This document shows positions 8,864-16,139 of a stretch of 64,000 nucleotides of DNA, piece by piece. This DNA is from Halorussus caseinilyticus (GTDB lineage: Archaea > Halobacteriota > Halobacteria > Halobacteriales > Haladaptataceae): positions 1,922,001-1,986,000 of the forward strand of contig NZ_CP119809.1 of the NCBI RefSeq assembly GCF_029338395.1. The letters are read 5' to 3'. The notes below the pieces were generated by a model. That model had not been told where the DNA came from. It saw only the letters and a program-made list of their open reading frames with translations, and did not search any database. Position 1 is the first letter of the stretch, and each line of letters begins with the position of its first letter. Position numbers and translations under genes: made by a program.

Positions 8864-9115
8864 TGCGCTCGGCCGACCACCCGCCAGCGAACGCTCGGCC
8901 GACCAGCCCACAGTCTGGGTGGATGAAAGGGGCCGCCCGCTCGCGTGCAGTTCAGTCGCCTCAGCGACCCCTATCTGAGACGAACCGAAGGTGAGTCGAA
9001 GATATGTCGCTGAGCGACCGCGAGCGGGCGGGGGCTTTCTGGGCGTTCATCACGGCAGTTCCTGCGGTCGTTGTGACGATGTGAAACGAGCGAGTGGGGC
9101 TTTCGAGGAAATCGC
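8864..9115 (+). repeat. Family A structured repeat, copy A4, with extended tail
   Basis: The plus-strand reference copy. Two CGCTCGGCCGACC boxes lie at about 8865 and 8891, and the core is 8931-9039. Helices: GAAAG/CTTTC, GGG/GGG loop, 13-bp outer stem, 5' bulge TGCAGTTCA, inner helix GTCG[C]CTCAGCGAC/GTCGCTGAGCGAC, apical TATCT/AGATA. The core matches A1 and A3 exactly. A tail follows with GCAGTTCCTGCGGTCG and a second GCGAGTGGGGCTTTCGAG half near 9088-9106. It lies between aroA and aroC on their strand; nothing else is visible in the 459-nt gap except the aroC promoter. Confidence 0.92.
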
Positions 9116-9255
9116 CGCTTTCCGGTTCCTGCGGAGTGGTACGGTGCGGTCTTCGTCGGGTCAAATCCGAGGTCCATCCGACTCACCCCACCGATTCACC
9201 CCCGACTCTTCCCCGACACCCTCGCGCGCCGAGGACCAACTTGCACCTTTTGCAA

Positions 9256-9265
9256 ACCATAAATA
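9256..9265 (+). promoter_or_regulatory. TATA box of aroC
   Basis: cataaatag is centred about 28 nt before ATG 9290, so aroC is probably transcribed from its own start without a leader. Confidence 0.6.
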
Positions 9266-9289
9266 GCCCGCCCGCACAACCACACGCCA

Positions 9290-10456
9290 ATGAACGGAAA
9301 CAGCTTCGGACGACTCTTCCAAGTCACGACGTTCGGTGAGAGTCACGGCGAGGCGATGGGCGTCACCATCTCGGGGTGCCCGGCGGGTCTCGAACTCGAC
9401 GAGGACGACGTACAGACCGACTTGGACCGGCGGAAACCCGGCCAGTCGATGATTACCACGAGTCGCGGCGAACCCGACCACGTGTCGATTAAGTCCGGCC
9501 TACAGGACGGCTACACCACCGGTACCCCCATCGGGATGGTCATCGACAACAAGGACGCCCGGTCGGAGAAGTACGAACCGTTCATCACCGCGCCGCGGCC
9601 CTCCCACGGCGACTTCACCTACTCGGCGAAGTTCGGCACGCGCAACTGGGGCGGCGGCGGACGCTCGTCGGCACGTGAGACGGTCAACTGGGTCGCGGCG
9701 GGTGCCGTCGCCAAGAAACTCCTCGCGCGCGAAGGTATCGAACTGAAGGCCCACGTCAACCAAATCGGCGACATCGAGGCTCCCGAGGTGAGTTTCGAGG
9801 AAATCAAAGAACACAGCGAGCAGAACGAGGTCCGATGTGCCCACCCCGAGACGGCCGAGGAGATGCGCGAGCGAATCGCCGAGTATCAGGAGGAAGGCGA
9901 CTCCATCGGCGGGTCCATCTACTTCGAGGCCCGCGGCGTCCCGCGGGGACTCGGTGCGCCGCGGTTCGACTCCGTGCAGGCCCGACTCGGACAGGCGATG
10001 CTGTCGGTTCCGGCCGCCACCGCCTTCGAGTTCGGTCTCGGCCGCGAGGCCCGCGAGTACACCGGTATGGAGCGAAACGACGAGTGGGAGTTCGAAGACC
10101 CCCAGAATCCCGGCGAGAGCGACCCCGTACCGGTCGAGAACGACCACGGCGGTCTACAGGGCGGCATCACCACGGGCGAACCCATCTACGGCGAGGTGAC
10201 GCTCCACGCGCCCACCTCGATTCCGAAGTCCCAGACCACCGTGGACTGGGAGACCGGCGAAGAGAAAGAAGAGCAGGTAATCGGCCGCCACGACCCGGTG
10301 CTTCCGCCGCGTGGCGTCCCGGTCGTCGAGTCGATGCTGGCGCTGACGCTCGTGGACTTCATGCTGTTGGGCGGGCGCATCAACCCCGACCGCGTGGACG
10401 ACCGCCCCGGCGAGTACGACACCGACTACCACCCGAGCAGTCCGCACAACGAGTAG
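9290..10456 (+). CDS. aroC: Chorismate synthase
   Basis: Last common step of aromatic synthesis, forming chorismate from EPSP with reduced FMN. 388 aa. It shows the family signature GESHGEAMGVTISGCPAG near the start, RRKPGQS, and the FMN-binding GGGGRSSARETVNWVAAGAV. The C-terminal ALTLVDFMLLGG is typical. It has its own TATA box and ends 45 nt from the convergent cupredoxin gene. Confidence 0.97.
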   Translation: MNGNSFGRLFQVTTFGESHGEAMGVTISGCPAGLELDEDDVQTDLDRRKPGQSMITTSRGEPDHVSIKSGLQDGYTTGTPIGMVIDNKDARSEKYEPFITAPRPSHGDFTYSAKFGTRNWGGGGRSSARETVNWVAAGAVAKKLLAREGIELKAHVNQIGDIEAPEVSFEEIKEHSEQNEVRCAHPETAEEMRERIAEYQEEGDSIGGSIYFEARGVPRGLGAPRFDSVQARLGQAMLSVPAATAFEFGLGREAREYTGMERNDEWEFEDPQNPGESDPVPVENDHGGLQGGITTGEPIYGEVTLHAPTSIPKSQTTVDWETGEEKEEQVIGRHDPVLPPRGVPVVESMLALTLVDFMLLGGRINPDRVDDRPGEYDTDYHPSSPHNE

Positions 10457-10489
10457 AAGGAGACCGAACGCCCAGAAGGAGACCGAACG
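10455..10489. repeat. Short direct duplication at the aroC end
   Basis: The 16-bp string AGAAGGAGACCGAACG occurs twice, at 10455-10470 and 10474-10489, across the aroC stop codon and the gap to the convergent gene. Confidence 0.8.
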
Positions 10490-10501
10490 TCGGAAGTCGG
10501 A

Positions 10502-11131
10502 CTATCCGGAACTGTTGTCCGTTCCGCCGCCGCTCTGGACTTCCACGTCGCCGACCATCGTGTTCGGGTGGACCAGACAGATGTACTGAGCCATCTCCGA
10601 AGTCGCGGTGAACCGAACGCCCTGTACGGCCCCCTGTTCGGCGATTATTTCGGTCTCGGAGACCAGCGATTCGGTGGACTGCTGACCGCCGGTCTGGTTT
10701 CCCGTCGCGTTTCCGCCGCCACCGGTACCGACCCCGGTGACGTTTCCGTTCGAGATGTCGAGCGAGACGCTCTCGTTGCCCCCCGTGCCGTTGATTTGCT
10801 CGAACACGTCCGACTGGACGGTGAGGGGTTCGAGGACTTGGAGGTTCTCGCCCTGCGAGTCCTGAATGGCGAAGTTGTGGCCCACGCCGTCGCCGTTCTG
10901 CCACATCAGGGTGTAGGTCGTCCCCCTCTGAAGCGTCAGCGTCGGATTTCCTCCATCGGTCGCTTCTTGCCCGCCGGGGAGACGATACCCCTGCCACGCC
11001 CGCGTGTACCCGCCGAGCAGGATTATCTCCTCGTTCTGGCCCTGTGCGAGAACCGTCGCGTTCAGACCGGCCAATGCACCTGTCGCTGCCGCCGCTTTCA
11101 GAAAGCGGCGACGGGATGACTGTTGTGTCAT
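10502..11131 (-). CDS. Tat-exported cupredoxin (halocyanin-like)
   Basis: 209 aa blue-copper-type protein, probably extracytoplasmic. A twin-arginine signal (SSRRRFLKAAAATGALAGL) opens it. The copper ligands are readable as His in GVGHNFAIQD and the Cys-x2-His-x3-Met cluster in YICLVHPNTMVGDV. A Gly/Asn-rich insertion (residues about 125-150, GVGTGGGGNATGNQTGG) interrupts the fold and contains N-glycosylation sequons. Likely role: small electron carrier, partner unknown. No oxidase or denitrification gene is nearby. Confidence 0.85.
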   Translation of the reverse strand: MTQQSSRRRFLKAAAATGALAGLNATVLAQGQNEEIILLGGYTRAWQGYRLPGGQEATDGGNPTLTLQRGTTYTLMWQNGDGVGHNFAIQDSQGENLQVLEPLTVQSDVFEQINGTGGNESVSLDISNGNVTGVGTGGGGNATGNQTGGQQSTESLVSETEIIAEQGAVQGVRFTATSEMAQYICLVHPNTMVGDVEVQSGGGTDNSSG

Positions 11132-11377
11132 GAAACCCCCGACGGAGAGTCATCCGCGAGCGGATTAAATGGGGGCAATCGTTCGTCGCTTTCGCTCGCC
11201 GGGAGGAACGTAATGGGAGGTTACGAATCGTCGTGAACCGTTACGTCGGGCGAGTGCCCACTCCGGGGCGGATTCCGGCCGCCGATTTCGGTCTCGACTT
11301 CTTTCACTCTCGCCGTAAATTTATTATTATACGAAACGAAATAAGTAACGGGGTCGGGAAACGTGTCTAAAAGCAAT

Positions 11378-11698
11378 ATGGGAAACGATACGAGCGAAAG
11401 TTCGGGACTGGCGGAGTCGTCGGACCGTCCCGGCGTCTACCGTGCGTCGTACGACCCGGACGGTCCGGCAACAGTCAGCGACACCGTTATCGAGGCGATA
11501 GCGGAAGTCGCGGACGTAGACCCGACGCAGACCGTCATCCCGCTTTCCGACAAAATCGACCCGGACGCACTCGACGCATTGTTCACCGACCACGAGGGCG
11601 ACTCGCAGGTCACGTTCCGTGTCTGCGGCCTCGAAGTCCTCGTGCAGAGCGACGGTCGGGTCCGAATCGTAGACGAGTCGGTTTCAGACGCCGAGTGA
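11378..11698 (+). CDS. HalOD1 output domain protein
   Basis: 106 aa. The last 75 residues (TVSDTVIEAIAEVADVDP through CGLEVLVQSDGRVRIVDE) match the HalOD1 domain, a small haloarchaeal output module of signalling proteins; the effector function is unknown. The N-terminus is Ser/Asp-rich. ATG 11378 is chosen, but GTG 11363 is also compatible with the upstream A+T-rich promoter (11318-11344). A DUF7504-like gene follows 13 nt later, so the two are very likely co-expressed. The bases TCTAAAAGCAATAT at the start recur in family C elements. Confidence 0.8.
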   Translation: MGNDTSESSGLAESSDRPGVYRASYDPDGPATVSDTVIEAIAEVADVDPTQTVIPLSDKIDPDALDALFTDHEGDSQVTFRVCGLEVLVQSDGRVRIVDESVSDAE

Positions 11699-11711
11699 AG
11701 GGGGGAGTGGT

Positions 11712-12602
11712 GTGCAAGACACGAAGTTAGTACGAACCAGCGTGGACGCGGACCCGCACAAACTCGTCTTGCGGCGGACCCGCGGCAAAATCTCGACGCT
11801 CGACCTCCTGTTCGATTCGTTCTCGGAGAACGAACCCACCGACGCGCTCGCCGTCACCCACGAGGGACCGGAGGAGTTCCTCGGGACGTGGCGCGACCGC
11901 ATCGACCGACGCCCCCGGAACGTCGGCGTCGTCAGCGTCGGCGAACAGATGCGGTCGGCGGCGGCGACGACGCCCTCCGACCGGAACGTCGTCCGCGGGG
12001 TCGCCGACCCGATGGACGCCGACGCGATACGCGACGCCACGACGGGATACCTCGACGCGTGGCCCGCCGACGGCCAGACGGTCGGCTACTTCGACTCGGT
12101 AACGCCGCTCCTCGACTGCTGGGACATCGCCACCACGACGGCGTTCGTCCGGGACTTGCTCCGCGCCCTCGACGCTCGTGACGCGGTGGGCTACTTCTGC
12201 CTGACGCCCGCGGCCCACGACCGGGCGACGGTCCGGGAGGTCGCGTCGCTGTTCGACACGGTGGTCGAGTGTGTCGAGAGCGGCGTCGAGGCGACGGTCG
12301 AACCCTGCGTCGGCGACTGCTTCGACGCCATCGCGGACCCCCGACGCCGGTACGTCCTCGCCGGTGTTCCCGACTCCGAGTCGGTCGCCGTCGCCGACCT
12401 CGCGGCCACCGTCGCCGGTCGGAGTTCCCTCGACCGCAAGCAGGTCGAGTCCTCGCTGAGACACGTTCACCTGCCGAAACTGGCCGACTTCGGCATGGTC
12501 GCCTACGACCGCGAACGCGGGCGCGTCGAGCGAGGGGACCACTTCGAGCGAGTCGAACCCTACCTGCGGAAGGCGATGGAAGTAGACGAGTCGCTGATGT
12601 AG
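11712..12602 (+). CDS. DUF7504-like signalling protein with C-terminal DUF7344-like winged helix
   Basis: 296 aa, GTG start. Residues about 20-190 resemble a degenerate RecA/KaiC-type fold with no clear Walker A (VVSVGEQMRSAAATTPS, then QTVGYFDSVTPLLDCW). The C-terminal 90 residues read DPRRRYVLAGVPDSESVAVA, then RHVHLPKLADFGMVAYDRE, the pattern of the haloarchaeal DUF7344 winged-helix domain, which suggests DNA binding or protein contact. Paired with the HalOD1 gene, it probably forms a small signalling module. Domain names are from memory and only moderately certain. Confidence 0.75.
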   Translation: MQDTKLVRTSVDADPHKLVLRRTRGKISTLDLLFDSFSENEPTDALAVTHEGPEEFLGTWRDRIDRRPRNVGVVSVGEQMRSAAATTPSDRNVVRGVADPMDADAIRDATTGYLDAWPADGQTVGYFDSVTPLLDCWDIATTTAFVRDLLRALDARDAVGYFCLTPAAHDRATVREVASLFDTVVECVESGVEATVEPCVGDCFDAIADPRRRYVLAGVPDSESVAVADLAATVAGRSSLDRKQVESSLRHVHLPKLADFGMVAYDRERGRVERGDHFERVEPYLRKAMEVDESLM

Positions 12603-12852
12603 GTCGGCAGACGATGCCGGGTCGCGGAACGTCTCGTCCTCTCCGGCAATCGCCGGAACCGTGGCGACTCGCCAGTCCCGTCTCCGCTCGCTTCGTTCGC
12701 TCCGGAGGACCGTCCGACCCTAGGACAGAAATATGATTCTTCCAGCAAGGATTATATTTGCTATAGCCATGCATATATTTTCTTAACGCTCGAACTTCGC
12801 CGTTCGAGCCTCTCCGACCGGTTTTTACCGCGCGGTCCCCACGGTACCGACG
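12603..12852. other. Intergenic region with A+T-rich island and glycosylase promoter
   Basis: The first half is G+C-rich with small inverted pairs (TCCGGCAATCGCCGGA near 12640, CTCCGCTCGCTTCG near 12681). The second half (12731-12786) is A+T-rich with AGCAA-N9-TTGCT (about 12745-12763), a loose relative of family C. A tttttac element near 12821 suits the start at 12853. No gene is seen. Confidence 0.5.
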
Positions 12853-13485
12853 ATGGACGCGAACCAGCAGACTCGCGCGAACCCGTTCGGGATGGACGCC
12901 GACTGCGAGAACTGTCCGGAACTCTGCGCGACCCGCCAGCAGGTCGTCCACGGGTACGGTGACGTGGGCGCGGACTTCCTCTTCGTCGGCGAGGCCCCCG
13001 GCGAGGGGGCCGACCGGACCGGGGTGCCGTTCACCGGCGACGAACGCGGCGAGGCCCTCCAGCACGTCCTCGGCCTGCTCGGACTCAACAACTCCCTGCC
13101 GAGCGACGAGCAACCGGAACTCGAAAACGCCTTCCTGACCTACCTCGCGCGGTGTCGCAGTCCCGAGCGTCCGCCGACCGACGACGAGATTCTGACCTGC
13201 GAACCCTACCTCAACGCCGAGATTCGGATGATAAACCCCGAAATCCTCGTCCCGGTCGGCGAGCGCGCGCTGGCCGAGATTGCGACCGAGTACACCACCA
13301 CGCCCGCCGCGGAGTTCGACGTGGCCGACGACCACGCGACGACCATCCGGGGTCGGGGCTTCGAAATCGTCCCGATGGCCGACCCGCTGGACGCCTCCGA
13401 GGACCAGCGCGAAGCGTTCGTGGACCACTTCGAGTCGCTGATGGACCGCGACTACCGCCAGACGAAGGGTCGGCGCGGTCGGTGA
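12853..13485 (+). CDS. Uracil-DNA glycosylase superfamily protein (family 4/5-like, divergent)
   Basis: 210 aa. The N-terminal DCENCPELC and later RC plus LTCEPYLN supply cysteines typical of the 4Fe-4S cluster in family 4/5 enzymes. Motif 1 is GEAPGEGADRTGVPFTG (residues about 47-63), and MINPEILVPVGERAL is the usual central strand. The second catalytic motif, normally HP(S/A), reads MADPLDAS and lacks the histidine. Base excision is therefore possible but uncertain; it could bind DNA without cutting uracil. A TATA-like tttttac lies about 27 nt before the ATG. Confidence 0.8.
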   Translation: MDANQQTRANPFGMDADCENCPELCATRQQVVHGYGDVGADFLFVGEAPGEGADRTGVPFTGDERGEALQHVLGLLGLNNSLPSDEQPELENAFLTYLARCRSPERPPTDDEILTCEPYLNAEIRMINPEILVPVGERALAEIATEYTTTPAAEFDVADDHATTIRGRGFEIVPMADPLDASEDQREAFVDHFESLMDRDYRQTKGRRGR

Positions 13486-13489
13486 AGAC

Positions 13490-13696
13490 TCACCGACCCC
13501 AGTAGGGCGTCGAGAGCGCGCCGTTCGGCCCGGTCCCGGCTCTGCTCGCCGCGAGAATCGAAACGACGAGCAGGCCGACCACCGCGAGCGCCCCGAAACT
13601 GCCGAGAGCAACGTCGAGCGCCCCGACGAGTCCGCCGACGGCGACGAACGCGAGCAGTGCGAGCGCGAGCGCCGCGAGGGGTTTCCACCAGTTCAC
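13490..13696 (-). CDS. Small membrane protein
   Basis: 68 aa from GTG 13696. Two hydrophobic segments (PLAALALALLAFVAVGGLVG and FGALAVVGLLVVSILAAS) flank a short loop; the tail is TGPNGALSTPYWGR. It converges with the glycosylase gene (4-nt gap). Function unknown. Upstream starts would add an unlikely basic stretch. Confidence 0.55.
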   Translation of the reverse strand: MNWWKPLAALALALLAFVAVGGLVGALDVALGSFGALAVVGLLVVSILAASRAGTGPNGALSTPYWGR

Positions 13697-13757
13697 GCCA
13701 CCACTGTCGGCGGCCCGGAGTAAAACTTTCAAGGTTCGCGCACGCGGAGAGACGAGC

Positions 13758-14519
13758 ATGACCGACATCGCGGTCTTCGCCGACCCGCCGCGGCCCGGAC
13801 TGGTACTGTCGACACTCGCCGAGTCGTCTCCCCTCTCCGAGGAGGAGGCGGCCGACCTCTACGCCGCGACCCTGAAAGACACCATGCGGGCCGCCGAGCG
13901 GAGCGGCGGCGAACTGCTCGTGAACTATCGCGACGAGGAGTCGCTCCCCGACGAGTACGCGGGGACGACCGGCCAGAGCGCCGAGGCCGAAGTCCGCGCG
14001 CTCGCCGCCGATGCTCTGGAGGAACCCGACGAGACCCGCTTCGAGGTGCAGGTGGGTTCGACCTTCGCCGCGCGCGCCGGGAACACCGTGACCCACCTCC
14101 TCGAACAGGAGGACGCCCAATCGGTCGCGGTGGTGCCCGGCACCGCGCCGATGCTCACCCGGAAGGAAATCGACAGCGCCGCGATGAAACTCCGGCGCAA
14201 CGAAGTCGTCCTCGGGCCGAGCGGCCGGGGCCGGGTCCACTACGCCGGGTTCACCGAGTCCATCGACTTCGAGGACGCCTACGCCACCCCCGAAGTCGAG
14301 ACGCTGACGAACCGCGCGGGGGACGCGGGCCACGAAGTCGGCTTCCTGCCCGCGGCGACCCGCATCGAGACCGGCGCGGACCTGCTGTCGCTCGTCCCGG
14401 AGTTGAACGCGCGGGCGGCCGCCGGGCGCATCGTCCCGGAACACACCGCGACCCTGCTCCGAGAGTTCGGCCTGCGCGTCGAAGACGGCGAGGACGGGCC
14501 GACCCTGACGCGAGCGTAG
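13758..14519 (+). CDS. DUF2064-like nucleotidyl/glycosyl transferase-fold protein
   Basis: 253 aa, conserved in haloarchaea. It starts DIAVFADPPRPGLVLSTLAE, consistent with a nucleotide-sugar-transferase-like Rossmann fold, then ATLKDTMRAAERSGGELLVNY. The stretch VGSTFAARAGNTVTHLL and SVAVVPGTAPMLTRKEIDSA follow the DUF2064 plan, in which acidic metal ligands are often degenerate. A C-terminal segment (GDAGHEVGFLPAATRIETGA) is also conserved. The substrate is unknown. tRNA-Ser follows on the same strand. Confidence 0.65.
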   Translation: MTDIAVFADPPRPGLVLSTLAESSPLSEEEAADLYAATLKDTMRAAERSGGELLVNYRDEESLPDEYAGTTGQSAEAEVRALAADALEEPDETRFEVQVGSTFAARAGNTVTHLLEQEDAQSVAVVPGTAPMLTRKEIDSAAMKLRRNEVVLGPSGRGRVHYAGFTESIDFEDAYATPEVETLTNRAGDAGHEVGFLPAATRIETGADLLSLVPELNARAAAGRIVPEHTATLLREFGLRVEDGEDGPTLTRA

Positions 14520-14592
14520 GCGTCTCTCGCCGGGTATCGTCCGGACGAGACCGACAGTTCTTAGACGCCGGAGTTGGTAGAATCGACCGCGA

Positions 14593-14675
14593 GGTGGGAT
14601 GGCAGAGCGGCCTATTGCGCCTGCCTTGAAAGCAGGTGGCGTCATGCCTCTTGGGTTCAAATCCCAATCCCACCG
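14593..14675 (+). tRNA. tRNA-Ser(UGA)
   Basis: The acceptor arm GGTGGGA pairs with TCCCACC, and the discriminator base is G, as in serine tRNAs. The anticodon arm CCTGC-CTTGAAA-GCAGG gives anticodon TGA. A long variable arm (about GGCGTCATGCC) marks a class II tRNA, and the T arm TTGGG-TTCAAAT-CCCAA is complete. CCA is not encoded and no intron is seen. Confidence 0.95.
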
Positions 14676-14817
14676 TACTTCTGGCGCGAGCAAGACGGCG
14701 AACACCTCGTGTGTTCGCCACTCCGCGAGCGCCTGATTCGGCGAGCGAGTTCCGTAGTTTTTGGTTTGAGAGTGGAAGATTGCGTCGGATAGGTCGCCGA
14801 TTCGTGAACTGCGGCGA

Positions 14818-15000
14818 GGAAGCTAGCTACTGCCGACAAAAAGGAGTCACCGCAACCGCACGGCACCGCGACGGCCACGTCCTCCCCAACCGACTCCCTC
14901 GTTCCCTTCGGTCACTCAGTCGTCCCTCGGTAGAGCAAGCTCTGCCGGGCCTTCCGTCGCTTCGCTCCGGAGAGACCTCGCGCGGGCGCGGCGCACGAGA
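14818..15000 (+). repeat. Family B structured repeat, copy B1
   Basis: It begins with a GAAGCTAGCT motif at 14819-14828, then shares 55 bp (14863-14917) exactly with copy B2 in inverse orientation and a later 34-bp block (about 14968-15001, AGACCTCGCGCGGGCGCGGC onward). Between these blocks lies a hairpin, AGAGC/GCTCT (14932-14943), at the place where B2 has GTCGGAA/TTCCGAC. The rest of the gap to 15103 is G+C-rich with no gene. Confidence 0.8.
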
Positions 15001-15103
15001 GCGCCGGGGGACAACCCGCGTCCCCCGAGCCGTCGGTCGCTCCGCTCCCGACGACGCCGCGCCCGCACGCGCCGGTAACGATTAATAATCGACCGAGAGA
15101 CCT

Positions 15104-16126
15104 TCAGACCACGGAGAGCGCCCGGTCCAGCAGGTCGGCGTCGTAGCACTCCCGCGCTTGGGTCTCGCGGGCGTCGTGGACCGCTCGAACCGTCTCGACG
15201 GTGTTCTCGAAATTCTTCAGGGTCGCCTCGTCAACCATCTGGCCGTCGATGGATACCGCGCCGGTCCCCTCGTCTTTCGCCTCGTTGAAGGTCTCTATCT
15301 TCCGGACCGCCTCGCGGAGTTCCTCGTCGGTCGGGAGGTGGATGCGGTTTGCCTGTTCGGTCTGGTTGGGGTGGAGCGACCAACTGCCGTCGAGTCCGAC
15401 GCGGGCCTCGCGTTCGACGTACTCGGCGTAGGCCTCGCCGTTGTAGAACGTGACACCCGCCCGCTCGCGGTAGAGTTTGTCGAAGGGACCGCCGATTGCC
15501 AGCAGGTCGTTCGCGCTGGCCTCGTTCGACATCGCCTCGTAGAGACCGGGCCACGCCGGACTGCCGCCCACGTCGCGGCCGCCCAACTCGGCGGCGTAGT
15601 CCACCGGGCCGAACACGAGCGCCGAGAGCCGCGAGTCCGCGCCGAACTGCGCGATTTCCCGGAGGTCAGACCGAGCGCGAGCAGTCTCCACGATTATCGC
15701 AAGCTCGATGTCGTGGCCCGACTCCTGCACTGCGGCCTCCACTGCGGTCTCGGCCGCCCGCACGTCGTCGAGTCGCCCGACCTTCGGGACGACCACGCCG
15801 TCGAGGTGGTCGCCGACCGACTCGGCGAGGGTCGCAATCTGGTCGCGGCCGCGTTCGCGGGTCGCCTCGTCGCCGTAGCCCCACTCGACGCGGGGCCAGA
15901 TTTCGCCCGCGAAGTCGGGCGCGTACTCCGGCAGGAGGTCGCAGACGTTCTCCAGCGCCTCGGCTTTGCAGTCGGGGGCGGTGCCGTCTTCGAGGTCCGG
16001 CACCAGCCAATCGGGTGCCTGCCACCCCTCGGCGGTCAGGCCCGACAGGAGGTACTTCGCGCTGTCGTCGCGGGGGACGCCAGCGGGCGCGGTCTGGAAC
16101 GTTCGGCAGAGTCGTGTGTTCGTCAT
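15104..16126 (-). CDS. Beta-methylmalyl-CoA lyase (HpcH/HpaI-CitE family), methylaspartate cycle
   Basis: 340 aa. Cleaves beta-methylmalyl-CoA to glyoxylate and propionyl-CoA in the methylaspartate cycle. TIM-barrel blocks: WLVPDLEDGTAP (residues about 39-50), IWPRVEWGYG, VVVPKVGRLDDV, LAIIVETARARSDLREI (Glu ligand) and ALVFGPVDYAAELG (Asp ligand), ending with SWSLHPNQTEQAN. It is the last gene of a five-gene operon and lies 13 nt after mch. Assignment as methylmalyl-CoA rather than malyl-CoA or citrate lyase rests on the neighbours. Confidence 0.85.
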   Translation of the reverse strand: MTNTRLCRTFQTAPAGVPRDDSAKYLLSGLTAEGWQAPDWLVPDLEDGTAPDCKAEALENVCDLLPEYAPDFAGEIWPRVEWGYGDEATRERGRDQIATLAESVGDHLDGVVVPKVGRLDDVRAAETAVEAAVQESGHDIELAIIVETARARSDLREIAQFGADSRLSALVFGPVDYAAELGGRDVGGSPAWPGLYEAMSNEASANDLLAIGGPFDKLYRERAGVTFYNGEAYAEYVEREARVGLDGSWSLHPNQTEQANRIHLPTDEELREAVRKIETFNEAKDEGTGAVSIDGQMVDEATLKNFENTVETVRAVHDARETQARECYDADLLDRALSVV

Positions 16127-16139
16127 TGGTTGTGGGGTC

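Noticed and set aside
8991-9266. Recurring short frames encoding SRRYVAERPRAGGGF at several sites
   Set aside because: The peptide recurs only because the family A DNA repeats are identical; frames differ in length and flanks.
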